A DNA stretch of 64,000 nucleotides, taken from positions 108,646 to 172,645 of the forward strand of contig JAGPCT010000002.1 in assembly GCA_018057925.1 (NCBI GenBank), in the 5' to 3' direction. This document shows positions 18,457 through 27,545 of this stretch, piece after piece. Both the position numbers and the translations under genes were made by a program. A model generated the notes under the pieces. That model saw nothing but the letters and a program-made list of their open reading frames with translations. It ran no database searches and was not told the origin of the DNA. Within the stretch, counting starts at the first letter, position 1; the number at the start of each line of letters is the position of its first letter. This DNA is from Saprospiraceae bacterium. GTDB lineage: Bacteria; Bacteroidota; Bacteroidia; Chitinophagales; Saprospiraceae.

Positions 18457-20895
18457 TTACAATTTTTCTACTTTATGTATTTCAACACCCTTTTGTGTGA
18501 AAGTCTTCACAAGATACACACCTGATGGATAATTTCCAAGGTTTATTTCAATTTTATTTTGATTAATTCGATTCAAATTAATTATATTTTGACCTGTAAT
18601 AGAGTAAATATAACAGGATAGGATGTTATTCTCTTTATTTTCACTTTCCAACCAGATATTGCCATTTGTTGGATTTGGGAAGACATTGATAACCTTATTT
18701 GGGTTTTCGGCCAATCTTTTTTGAACTTTAATCGGGAAATAGAAAGTTTGTGGCGCTGTACGTAGTTCAAGGCAATTGTCATCTGTTAAGAGGGTGGCAT
18801 CATTTAATTGAACGCGTGCATAAATAATTCCGTCATCATCTCTAAATCCATCTAATTCATCATCTACGATACCTTTTATGACTGCAATATCACCGTATCC
18901 GGCTACACCCTTACCACTTAATCGTCCTGAGCCTAAGTCAATATTTCTAACAGTTGGTTTTTTCGCCATTTGGAGCATTTTGTCTCCTGCCGACAGCCAA
19001 TTATTGTCATTAAATTCAGCACTTAGACTCGCATCGTTGAATGCCTCGCTAAAGTTAAAACTAACAGTAAAACCATTCAAATTAAGTACAGGTAAACTTT
19101 GATCGCCTATAGAAAGTGTCATAATAATGGAGTCACCGATTTCATAAGATGTTTTATCACTTCTTAAATCAAAAGGTAGGAAATCACTATTTACTCCTTT
19201 ATTGACCCATATACCATGGAGATTACGATAATAATTATTCATCATTACTGTATCTTGTGCAAGAATCAATCCATCTCCGTCTCCATCGCCATACTTTAGA
19301 TTGGTATTATTGGACGAAATATCCCAATTTTCGGCACTTTGACCCATCCAATAATTATTAGGTGGATTATTTCTCGATGCTCCACTCTGCCCAACAAATG
19401 GTGCAATAAAGGTTAAATCTCGCATATCCACTCGACCGTCATTATTGTGGTCTCCAGGCCAAACACAATTGCTATAACAACTATTGTAATTGATATCATA
19501 AATATGGATATAGACTTTTGCTGTCTGAGTAATTGAAGGATTTGAAATCAATGTATATTTAATTTTCATACTATCCAATCCTACATAATCTTGTGAAGGA
19601 CTGTAGTCCAAATTCCTTTGATAATCAACTACCGATACGTATGCATGCTTTGGATAGGCTGATGGAATTACAGAAACTTTATAACCCGAAGTCGGGAATG
19701 GATAAAAAATCTTGAATGGTGAGCCTTGTGCTGTGTATAGATGATATACAGGTTCTAACTGGAAGTTACTAACCGTGATATTGGCAACTCCGTATTCACA
19801 TACATTTGAAGCTAAATCACATGCTTTGTAAACAAACACATCAAGACCTTCAAAGCCTTGATTGGGTGTATATTTGTATATCCCATTGGACATCTTTGTA
19901 AGTGTTCCATTTTCCGGTTGAACATCTATGGTGACATAAAGTACCATATCGAAGTCGTTTTCAAGAACATTACAATTGATACTTTGGCTCTTGAGACTGT
20001 AGAAGTAATCATTGTTTACTAAAATATTAGCTGAAGTTCCATCTATAATTTTGAACAAGAACTGATGGATTGCAGTATTGCCGTCTTTGCCTACTTTTAT
20101 TCTAAGTGTATCTATACCAACATAATCAGTATCCGGAGAATAATTCCATTGATATCCATTATGTGTTAATGTACCGTGGGAAGGAAATTGAACCGTATTG
20201 ACTAATTCATAAGGGTGGGAAAATTCAATTGGATTATTTTTGACAAGAAATTTTGTAAACAATAAGGCTTCATTGGAAGAGGTTGTGTCAATTATATTTA
20301 ACCTGAATTTACCAAGTTCTTTTTGGTTTCCTTTCGTTACTTGATATGTTAAATCCTCGCTTATCGCCTTTGTAGAACCATTAAAAATCAACTTAGAACC
20401 GTCAGAATTGATGGAAAGTTGCGCATTACTTTGTATTGGAAGATTGGTAATTATACCATTTCCGTCTGGAATATTGTCATTACCTAAGACATCAAGTTCG
20501 ACATTTTGGTCTGTTGTGTACAGTGTGTAGCTATCTGGACTTAGGATGAAACCAGATGTTTTTATAACGACTTTTTTTGATTTTTTAACAAGTTCACCAG
20601 TGTTTTGGATGGGGTAGAAGTAAACAACTTGAAATGTGTCCAGCCCAAAATGTCCACTATTGGGTTTATAACGAATTACAAATTCATCATTGGTTGAAAG
20701 TAATTGGTCGGTTGAACCATACTTTGCTAATTTGGTGTAAAAGAATGAATTATCATATCTCGGAATTGTAACAACCACAGAATCAGATGGGAATATATTG
20801 TAATAATCCACATAACCTGTCGTCTGTGCTTGTATCGTTGTGCCTACTACAATGAGCATACACAACATATATAAACTATGTAAACGTTTGGACAT
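18457..20895 (-). CDS. Secreted T9SS cargo with Ig-like and dockerin-like modules
   Basis: The product has 812 residues from ATG 20895 (the frame opens to a TTG at 20919). The signal peptide ends near TTIQAQTTG. Cadherin/Ig-like repeats with the pattern 'ND...DGTLT...YTPN.GF.G.D.F.Y' fill the first 450 residues. A dockerin-like calcium segment follows (GDHNNDGRVDMRDLTF and GDGDGDGLILAQDTVMMNNYY). A cohesin-like domain comes next. A type A T9SS sorting domain ends the protein (NVFPNPTNGNIWLES, then YPSGVYLVKTF). It is probably a surface-attached adhesin or scaffold. The ligand is unknown. Confidence 0.85.
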   Translation of the reverse strand: MSKRLHSLYMLCMLIVVGTTIQAQTTGYVDYYNIFPSDSVVVTIPRYDNSFFYTKLAKYGSTDQLLSTNDEFVIRYKPNSGHFGLDTFQVVYFYPIQNTGELVKKSKKVVIKTSGFILSPDSYTLYTTDQNVELDVLGNDNIPDGNGIITNLPIQSNAQLSINSDGSKLIFNGSTKAISEDLTYQVTKGNQKELGKFRLNIIDTTSSNEALLFTKFLVKNNPIEFSHPYELVNTVQFPSHGTLTHNGYQWNYSPDTDYVGIDTLRIKVGKDGNTAIHQFLFKIIDGTSANILVNNDYFYSLKSQSINCNVLENDFDMVLYVTIDVQPENGTLTKMSNGIYKYTPNQGFEGLDVFVYKACDLASNVCEYGVANITVSNFQLEPVYHLYTAQGSPFKIFYPFPTSGYKVSVIPSAYPKHAYVSVVDYQRNLDYSPSQDYVGLDSMKIKYTLISNPSITQTAKVYIHIYDINYNSCYSNCVWPGDHNNDGRVDMRDLTFIAPFVGQSGASRNNPPNNYWMGQSAENWDISSNNTNLKYGDGDGDGLILAQDTVMMNNYYRNLHGIWVNKGVNSDFLPFDLRSDKTSYEIGDSIIMTLSIGDQSLPVLNLNGFTVSFNFSEAFNDASLSAEFNDNNWLSAGDKMLQMAKKPTVRNIDLGSGRLSGKGVAGYGDIAVIKGIVDDELDGFRDDDGIIYARVQLNDATLLTDDNCLELRTAPQTFYFPIKVQKRLAENPNKVINVFPNPTNGNIWLESENKENNILSCYIYSITGQNIINLNRINQNKIEINLGNYPSGVYLVKTFTQKGVEIHKVEKL

Positions 20896-21032
20896 GTTCG
20901 TAAAAAGGTTCTTGTTCAAAAAAATCGTTGCAATATACGCATTTATACTAGTACTTTGTATATTTCTATGTAAATTTTAACATATTTATTGTGTTAGAGT
21001 TTTATTTACCTTTACTTAAAATTTACAATAGA

Positions 21033-22463
21033 ATGAGATCAACTAAATTCTTTCATATCATTAATGAATTGGGAATCAGTGAACTTAATCGTTTTGAGAA
21101 ATTTCTAAACTCTCCTTACTTTAATATCAATACATTAAATATAGATTTATTTAAAATTTATTATGAACTTGTAAAAGATCCTAAGCTCATTATTTCTAAA
21201 AAAGATGTGTGGAATACTATAAAGCCGGGTGAACTTTATGATGACGTCCGGTTGAGAAAGTATCTTTCTGAGTTGCTAAAGCTTTTATTGGATTTCTTTG
21301 CTGCTGAGGAGTTGAAAGGGCGTCCTATCCTAATGTCTCAACTTCTATTAGAATATACCAATAAGAAGAAAATCCCCAAATTGGTCAATACTTCAATTCA
21401 AGTCAGCCAGCATACATCCAACAAATTTTATAATCGGAGTAGCGACTATTATTTATTTCATTTTCAGATAGAAAAGAACTTATTTTACTTGAAAGAAGGC
21501 AACATTGAGCTTTATTCTAAGAAGAATGTAGAAAATATTGCCGAGAACTTGGATAAGTTTTATATAGCTGAGAAGTTGAAATACTATTGTGAAATTTTGG
21601 GGCGGGAAGCCTTATCCAATATTCAGTATAATTTTAACTTTATATCTGAATTACTTTCTTTTGTCGAGGCAAATGATTTTAGTAATGATTTGATTATCAG
21701 GATTTATTATCTAATCTATAAAACATTATCTGTTCCGGATAACCATACGTATTATTTTGAGTTAAAGCAGACATTATTTGATAATTTTAGGTCATTTGAT
21801 GGATTAGAGTTGCAAGAATTATTTGGAGCAATACTGAATTATTGCATTGCGCAGATCAATGATGGTAACCATATTTTTCAAGACGAGATGATTTCGGTGT
21901 ACGATTTGATTTTTGAAAAAGGAATTATGCTAAACGAGAATTATCTGACTCCTACAAAGTTTAAGAATGTGATAACCACTGCTTTGCGTGCCGGTAATTA
22001 TGATTTTGCCGAAAGTTTTATTAAAGAATATCAAGATCTCTTGCCATCTGCACAAAAGGATAGTATTGTTACTTTTTCACTTGCTCAGATTTATTTTTAC
22101 AAAAAAGAATTCGAAAATGTTATTCAACAGTTGCAAAGAGTCGATTATCCGGATCTATTTACCAATCTACGAGCTAAAACAATCTATTTGGCTACTTTAC
22201 TTGAACTAAAGGAATATGATGCCATTAATTCATGGACTGAAAGTTTTAAAGTATTTTTAAATCGTAAGAAGAAGGAAATACCGGCAGCGAGAATTAAGAC
22301 GTATCAAAACTTTATTTCTATGGTTCGTCTTATTTCTGGTGTAGAGTTTGGTGATCGTAAATACCAAGAGAAAGTCAATAAAGAATTGAGCAAAGTTGCG
22401 GGGAATGTCGTAAACGAGCAATGGTTGAGGGATAAATTGATTGAAAGGTCGAAGTCTATATAA
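21033..22463 (+). CDS. Conserved helical-repeat protein of unknown function
   Basis: The product has 476 residues from ATG 21033; an upstream GTG at 20991 is possible. There is no signal peptide or catalytic motif. The sequence is almost entirely amphipathic helices rich in Leu, Tyr, Phe and Lys. The C-terminal half has TPR-like periodicity (LRAGNYDFAESFIKEYQDLLP and SLAQIYFYKKEFENVIQQLQ). It probably acts as a cytoplasmic protein-protein scaffold. It is nine bases from the flippase-like gene and appears to lead a three-gene operon, which may hint at a cell-envelope role. I do not recognise a named family. Confidence 0.7.
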   Translation: MRSTKFFHIINELGISELNRFEKFLNSPYFNINTLNIDLFKIYYELVKDPKLIISKKDVWNTIKPGELYDDVRLRKYLSELLKLLLDFFAAEELKGRPILMSQLLLEYTNKKKIPKLVNTSIQVSQHTSNKFYNRSSDYYLFHFQIEKNLFYLKEGNIELYSKKNVENIAENLDKFYIAEKLKYYCEILGREALSNIQYNFNFISELLSFVEANDFSNDLIIRIYYLIYKTLSVPDNHTYYFELKQTLFDNFRSFDGLELQELFGAILNYCIAQINDGNHIFQDEMISVYDLIFEKGIMLNENYLTPTKFKNVITTALRAGNYDFAESFIKEYQDLLPSAQKDSIVTFSLAQIYFYKKEFENVIQQLQRVDYPDLFTNLRAKTIYLATLLELKEYDAINSWTESFKVFLNRKKKEIPAARIKTYQNFISMVRLISGVEFGDRKYQEKVNKELSKVAGNVVNEQWLRDKLIERSKSI

Positions 22464-22472
22464 GTCCTCTAT

Positions 22473-23459
22473 ATGAAAGGTTCTTTAGGTTTTAATGGCT
22501 GGAAAGTTGCTAAATGGTTGTTACTTCCTGCTTTTCTGTTTATATTATATTTTCAATTGAGAAAATTGCCCCTATCTCCCGATTTGCTGGATAGAGTGCA
22601 ACTTTTTTACAAAGGGGAGTATTTCGTAGTTATTTTTTGTATCCTTATCACCTTGACTTTTGTTAACTATGCCATCGAATCCATAAAATGGCAGTTGTTG
22701 ATCTCGCCTTTTCAAGCTGAATCTTTTTTATTGGCTTATCGGGATGTTATGATGGGCATACTTTTTTCTATCATGACACCTGCACGTTTGGGGGAGATGG
22801 TGGGCCGTGTGTTGTACTTTAAGAATAAAGTAAAATTAACGGGTACGGTGTCAAGCCTTGTTGGAAGCATGTCTCAGAATATGGTAATCATCTTTCTTGG
22901 GTGCATTGGAGGGTTCCTGTATTATTATCAAGATAAAAAATGGGATGTATGGTTTCTTGTCGGACTTTTCGGAATTCTTGGGGGCATGACGTTATTTTGG
23001 CTTTTGATATATTTTAATATTAATAAAGTATTTTCTCTTTTGAGTAAAATTCCATTACCCGGTCGATGGACAAAGTATCTTTATAAAATTAAAGATCTGG
23101 AAAATTACACAACTGCCCAGTTAAACGTAGTGTTGCTCCTTTCGTTATTGAGGGTGTTAGTATGGACAGTTCAATATATATTCATATTGTGGATCTTAAT
23201 GCCGGAAATTAACTGGTTATATGGCATACCTATTGTTTGGCTAATTTTTTTAATTCAAACAGGCATTCCTTTGCCTCTGATTACGGGTCTTGTTGCCAGA
23301 AGTAGTGTTGCTATTTTTATGTGGAAAAATATAGGGGTGGATGAGTGGAACGCCTTCGCATCAAGTTTTGTTATCTATTTTTACAATTTGCTTATACCAT
23401 CTGCGGTAGGTCTTTGCGTTGTATTATTAAATATAAATAAAGGAAATGGTAAAATTTAA
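22473..23459 (+). CDS. Flippase-like / LPG-synthase transmembrane-domain protein
   Basis: This is a 328-residue polytopic membrane protein with about eight hydrophobic segments. It matches the UPF0104/AglD-type flippase-like family pattern: NYAIESIKWQLLI, a short loop, then IMTPARLGEMVGRVLYF. It lacks the soluble synthase domain of MprF. Such proteins are thought to move lipids or lipid-linked sugars. It overlaps the DUF3108 gene by 14 bases, so they are translationally coupled. Confidence 0.82.
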   Translation: MKGSLGFNGWKVAKWLLLPAFLFILYFQLRKLPLSPDLLDRVQLFYKGEYFVVIFCILITLTFVNYAIESIKWQLLISPFQAESFLLAYRDVMMGILFSIMTPARLGEMVGRVLYFKNKVKLTGTVSSLVGSMSQNMVIIFLGCIGGFLYYYQDKKWDVWFLVGLFGILGGMTLFWLLIYFNINKVFSLLSKIPLPGRWTKYLYKIKDLENYTTAQLNVVLLLSLLRVLVWTVQYIFILWILMPEINWLYGIPIVWLIFLIQTGIPLPLITGLVARSSVAIFMWKNIGVDEWNAFASSFVIYFYNLLIPSAVGLCVVLLNINKGNGKI

Positions 23460-24282
23460 ATTATTAGTTTCATCTTTATTGCTTTTCTTTCTATGGATGA
23501 TTAATTCATCTCAAACGACGAGAATTGAAACCAGTGTATCAACTTGTTCTATTGATAATGTGGTGTTTAAAAATAATGAAGAATTAATATATAAAATATA
23601 TTATAACTGGGGATTAATATGGCTTAGTGCCGGAGAAGCGACCTTTCAGGTTAAAGAAACGAAGGATGGTTATTTAATGAAAGCTGTTGGGAAGACGTAT
23701 TCCACTTATGAGTGGCTCTATGCTGTACATGATATTTATGAGGTGTATGTGGATAAAGAGACACTTTTGCCTATTTGGTCCACACGTGACATCAAAGAGA
23801 ATAATTATACCCAATACGAACGTATGGTATTTAATCAAAAGGCCGGTACAGTGACATCTACAAGGGGCAAAACAAAGAAAGAAGCTACTACGGCGGTTAT
23901 ACCAATCAAGGATTGTGCACATGATATTTTGAGCATCCTTTATTTTGTTAGAAATTATCCATTTAAAACATTTAAAAATGGTCAAAGCTTCCCCGTTAGT
24001 GTTTTCTTGGATAGAGAAAACAATGAGTTGTCAGCTAAATATAATGGAACAAGTAAAAGAAAAGATTTCAAAGGTCTTGGTGTATTCAATTCTTATATTA
24101 TTTCGCCGGCGACCATAGCTGGAAAGGTTTTCGATCAAGGCAATACAATGAGAATGTATATTTCTGAAGATTCGAATCAAATTCCTCTTATGGTTGAAAC
24201 AAAATTAAGCGTAGGAAGTGTGAAGGTGGTTTTGAAGTCATACAAAAACCTTAGACATCCTTTACATAGTAAGGTTAAATAG
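23446..24282 (+). CDS. DUF3108-domain periplasmic protein
   Basis: This is a 278-residue protein with a cleavable-type signal anchor (FKLLVSSLLLFFLWMINSS). The DUF3108 core is clear: EELIYKIYYNWGLIWLSAGEATFQV near residue 45 and YTQYERMVFNQKAGTV further on. The family folds as a periplasmic beta structure; its role is unsettled. It overlaps the flippase-like gene and probably serves the same envelope process. A 174-base gap to the next gene shows no terminator I can name. Confidence 0.85.
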   Translation: MVKFKLLVSSLLLFFLWMINSSQTTRIETSVSTCSIDNVVFKNNEELIYKIYYNWGLIWLSAGEATFQVKETKDGYLMKAVGKTYSTYEWLYAVHDIYEVYVDKETLLPIWSTRDIKENNYTQYERMVFNQKAGTVTSTRGKTKKEATTAVIPIKDCAHDILSILYFVRNYPFKTFKNGQSFPVSVFLDRENNELSAKYNGTSKRKDFKGLGVFNSYIISPATIAGKVFDQGNTMRMYISEDSNQIPLMVETKLSVGSVKVVLKSYKNLRHPLHSKVK

Positions 24283-24456
24283 AGTTTATTTTTCCGATTT
24301 TTTGATAATTTTATTTTATTCAAAAATGAAACAGTTGATAAGAATAATCGTGAATAAAGTTCAATTATAAATTGTTTTTCCAGAAAATATCATTTTATGT
24401 CTGTAAAATTTGGGAGAATCAAAATATCATGGAAAAGTTAAGTATTAAATAGACAA

Positions 24457-25047
24457 ATGAAGTATATTGTTGCATTAATAGTTATAGTTATTTTGTTTGC
24501 AGGAGGATATTTCTTTTCAGAATATCTGCACAATAAGGCTGCCGAGAAAACACATATTTCAAACGAAGTAGTTTTAAATCAGATTAAAGAAGTGGCCAAA
24601 TTAGTTTCTGTAGAAGGTTATTTTACAGAGATTTATAAATATAAGAATTATTATAATATGGATTGGAGCATTTTTACGAAAAAAGCTTTGGTTCGTGTCA
24701 AAGCAAAAGCTTCAATGGGAATCGACCTTAATAAGATGAAACTTGTTTTTGATGAAAAGTCCAAAACTTTGACAATTGGTGTATTACCTCCGGTTGAGTT
24801 AATTAGTTTGGATCATACTTTGGATTACTACGATATTTCAGAAGGCACATTCAATTCATTTTCTGCGGAGGATTATAATAAAATCAACAATGATGTAAAG
24901 GAACATATCCGGAATGTTGCTTTACAAAGTGATTTGGTACAAAGAGCTGAAGTGCAAAGTGCCAAAACATTGAAGATTATTCAGGTTATGGCTGAAACTG
25001 CCGGATGGAAAGTGGTAAATGAGAATCCCGAAGCCATTAAAGGATGA
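24457..25047 (+). CDS. DUF4230-domain protein
   Basis: This is a 196-residue single-pass protein. An N-terminal membrane anchor (residues 3-23) is followed by an extracytoplasmic DUF4230 domain with VEGYFTEIYKYKNYY, KALVRVKAKASMGIDLNKMK and ITIGVLPPVEL-like strands, then a C-terminal amphipathic helix. The function is unknown in the family. It is convergent with mutS2. Confidence 0.8.
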   Translation: MKYIVALIVIVILFAGGYFFSEYLHNKAAEKTHISNEVVLNQIKEVAKLVSVEGYFTEIYKYKNYYNMDWSIFTKKALVRVKAKASMGIDLNKMKLVFDEKSKTLTIGVLPPVELISLDHTLDYYDISEGTFNSFSAEDYNKINNDVKEHIRNVALQSDLVQRAEVQSAKTLKIIQVMAETAGWKVVNENPEAIKG

Positions 25048-25087
25048 TATATTGAAATAAAAACTATTTGATTTTTTAGAAATATCG

Positions 25088-27475
25088 TCATTTTATGGAG
25101 ACAAGTGTTATGCCATCACCACCAGCATCGGGTGCCGGATGTGTAATTTCCATCGGAATGTTGTATTCTTTTAGTTTTTGCCTAACTATACGTTTGAGTG
25201 TACCGTCTCCTTTTCCATGCAAGATTTCAAGGTTTATTTTGCCTGCAATCAAGGCATGATCGACAAATTCTTGTAATTGGGTAAGGGCTTCATCTACACG
25301 AAGACCACGGATATCTATTTTGTCTTTAACTTTACTTACATTGGTCAGTATATCTGTAAAGACATTCTTGGTTCGCCTAAGGTCCTGAGGTTGACGTTCT
25401 GGTTGAAGTTGTGTCAGTGGAACTAAGACGGTTAGCCCGCCCATAACGACTTTAGCGCTATCTTTCATGATTTCTTCTACGGTGCCTAATGTTCCACTTG
25501 TTTTTAATCTGACAAAATCACCGGCTTCAACAGCCTTTTTGAGAATTTTGTTATTTTTAGTGTGATTGGTTTCTTTTTCAATATTTTCGATATCATGTAG
25601 GAGTTGCTCTCTTTCTTTTCTTTTCTGTAAAGCCAATTCCTTAATCGCATCAAGATTTTTTTCTTTTTGCAGGTTTCTTAATTGACTTTCAATGATTTCC
25701 TCTTGAGAAATAGTGGCTTTGAGCTGGAATTCCTTAACATCTTGGCGTAATTTTTTTCTTTTGTACTCATATTCACCCATCTGCCTTTCATAATTTAGAA
25801 TGAGTTTATCCAACATTTTTTGTTTTTCAAACAATTCGCGCTGTTGTTGTTCTAATTGATTTTTGTTTTCTTGTAAATCATTTAACAGTCGATCTACTTT
25901 GTACTTCTTGCTTCCCAGCTTTTGTTCAGCATGGTGCAACACCACCTTAGGTAAGCCATTGCTTTTTGCCAATTCAAAGGCAAAGGAACTACCAGGGCTA
26001 CCGATTTTAAAGATATAAGTTGGTTTTAAGCCATTTGTGTCAAATAACATTGAGCCATTGATGACACCTTGATGATTGTGTGCGTATAGCTTCAACACAG
26101 AATAGTGTGTGGTAATAACTCCCCATGCATTTTTTTTGTTGATATAGCCTAATATGCTTTCTGCGATGGCACCACCGACATCAGGATCCGTCCCGGTTCC
26201 AAATTCATCTATTAAAATGAGCGTATTTGGATTGACTTTATCCGTAAAAAATTTCATGCTTTTAAGGTGACTGCTATAGGTACTAAGATCTTCTTCCAGT
26301 GACTGCTTATCTCCAATAGCTGCAAAAATGTCCGTAAAAATCCCTAATTTGCTTACATTCGATATAGGTATTAAAAATCCACATTGCGCCATTAGTTGGA
26401 TCAATCCGGTCGATTTCATTAAAATTGATTTACCGCCGGCATTAGGTCCGGAAATAAGAAGAATCCTATTCCCTTCTTTTAAGTTAAGATCAAAAGGGAC
26501 AGTTTTTTTATCCGAATTTTGATTTTTGATAAATAAAAGAGGGTGGACAGCATGCGTCCATTCTATGTGAGGATATGGTAAAATAGACGGTTGTTGACCT
26601 GAATATAGCAAGGCCAAATGGGCTTTTGCTCCTATAAAGTCCAAGTGTGATATGCATTCGAGGTACTTTACAAAATCATCGTGCCCATCCGATAAGTCAT
26701 TACATAGAATTTGTATTATTTTATAAATCTCTCTAACCTCCTCATGTTCAAGTTCAAATAAATCATTATTCAGTAAGATGACGGGTTGAGGTTCAATATA
26801 AACTGTTTTTCCGGTGTCGGATTCGTCGTGTATAATACCCGGTATTTGTCTTTTATATTCTGCCGGAACACTTAGTACACGTCGACCATTGCGATAACTT
26901 TCACCGGATTCACTCAAAAGACCTTTCAGTTTGTATTGGCCGGCAATTTGGTTAAAAGCTGATTCGAGTTCCGACTTTTTAGAAACGATATTTTTACGTA
27001 TTTTGACTAAAAGCTCTGAGGCATTGTTTTTTACTTTACCCTGATCATCAAGGACTTGATTGATGCGTTGTAGATACGTAGGCTTATAGGCTGCCTGAAG
27101 GATATTATTCGTTAGAAGAGGAAAATCTTTTGAATTTGCACTTTGTATCGCATACCTATCTAATCCTTTCATTATTTCCAAGACTTTTTTCAACTCGTTG
27201 ATGTATTCAAGTTCTAGAAAATAGTCAGTAATTTTAAGATATTTGAGGAAATGTTTTAGATCGGTATAGTTGCCAATTGGAAAGGTATTTCCTGATTCAA
27301 TTGAAAGTTTAAATTCGGAAACTTGAGACAATTGTTTTTCAATAATTGTTGCATCCATGGATAACTTAACCGTATCAAATAAATCAATACCCGGCTGACC
27401 TTTACAATAGGAAATGGCCATTTGAATTAATTTATCAAATTCTAGTACTTGAAACAGATCTTTTGGGTACAGCAC
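25088..27475 (-). CDS. mutS2: Endonuclease MutS2
   Basis: The product has 795 residues. It carries MutS core and ATPase domains (Walker A ISGPNAGGKSILMKSTG near residue 325, Walker B TLILIDEFGTGTDP). A coiled coil of about 100 residues follows, then a C-terminal Smr nuclease domain with DIRGLRVDEAL and ILHGKGDGTLK. MutS2 acts in ribosome-collision rescue and in suppressing homologous recombination. The frame extends to a GTG at 27523, but that codon lies in a terminator hairpin. GTG 27475 gives the usual LYPKDLFQVLEF N-terminus and is preferred. Confidence 0.93.
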   Translation of the reverse strand: MLYPKDLFQVLEFDKLIQMAISYCKGQPGIDLFDTVKLSMDATIIEKQLSQVSEFKLSIESGNTFPIGNYTDLKHFLKYLKITDYFLELEYINELKKVLEIMKGLDRYAIQSANSKDFPLLTNNILQAAYKPTYLQRINQVLDDQGKVKNNASELLVKIRKNIVSKKSELESAFNQIAGQYKLKGLLSESGESYRNGRRVLSVPAEYKRQIPGIIHDESDTGKTVYIEPQPVILLNNDLFELEHEEVREIYKIIQILCNDLSDGHDDFVKYLECISHLDFIGAKAHLALLYSGQQPSILPYPHIEWTHAVHPLLFIKNQNSDKKTVPFDLNLKEGNRILLISGPNAGGKSILMKSTGLIQLMAQCGFLIPISNVSKLGIFTDIFAAIGDKQSLEEDLSTYSSHLKSMKFFTDKVNPNTLILIDEFGTGTDPDVGGAIAESILGYINKKNAWGVITTHYSVLKLYAHNHQGVINGSMLFDTNGLKPTYIFKIGSPGSSFAFELAKSNGLPKVVLHHAEQKLGSKKYKVDRLLNDLQENKNQLEQQQRELFEKQKMLDKLILNYERQMGEYEYKRKKLRQDVKEFQLKATISQEEIIESQLRNLQKEKNLDAIKELALQKRKEREQLLHDIENIEKETNHTKNNKILKKAVEAGDFVRLKTSGTLGTVEEIMKDSAKVVMGGLTVLVPLTQLQPERQPQDLRRTKNVFTDILTNVSKVKDKIDIRGLRVDEALTQLQEFVDHALIAGKINLEILHGKGDGTLKRIVRQKLKEYNIPMEITHPAPDAGGDGITLVSIK

Positions 27476-27499
27476 GTATCTCAGATTTGCGCATAAAAC

Positions 27500-27533
27500 A
27501 AAAAGCCTTATGAAATAGTTCACAAGGCTTTTT
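27500..27533 (-). terminator. Bidirectional-looking terminator between M1 peptidase and mutS2
   Basis: A perfect 10-bp stem (AAAAAGCCTT / AAGGCTTTTT) has T-rich sequence on both strands. It lies 12 bases past the M1 peptidase stop and separates it from mutS2. Confidence 0.8.
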
Positions 27534-27545
27534 ATTTAAATTATT

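Noticed and set aside
27476..27523. Upstream GTG start for mutS2
   Set aside because: It lies inside the terminator hairpin of the preceding gene. GTG 27475 matches the family N-terminus.
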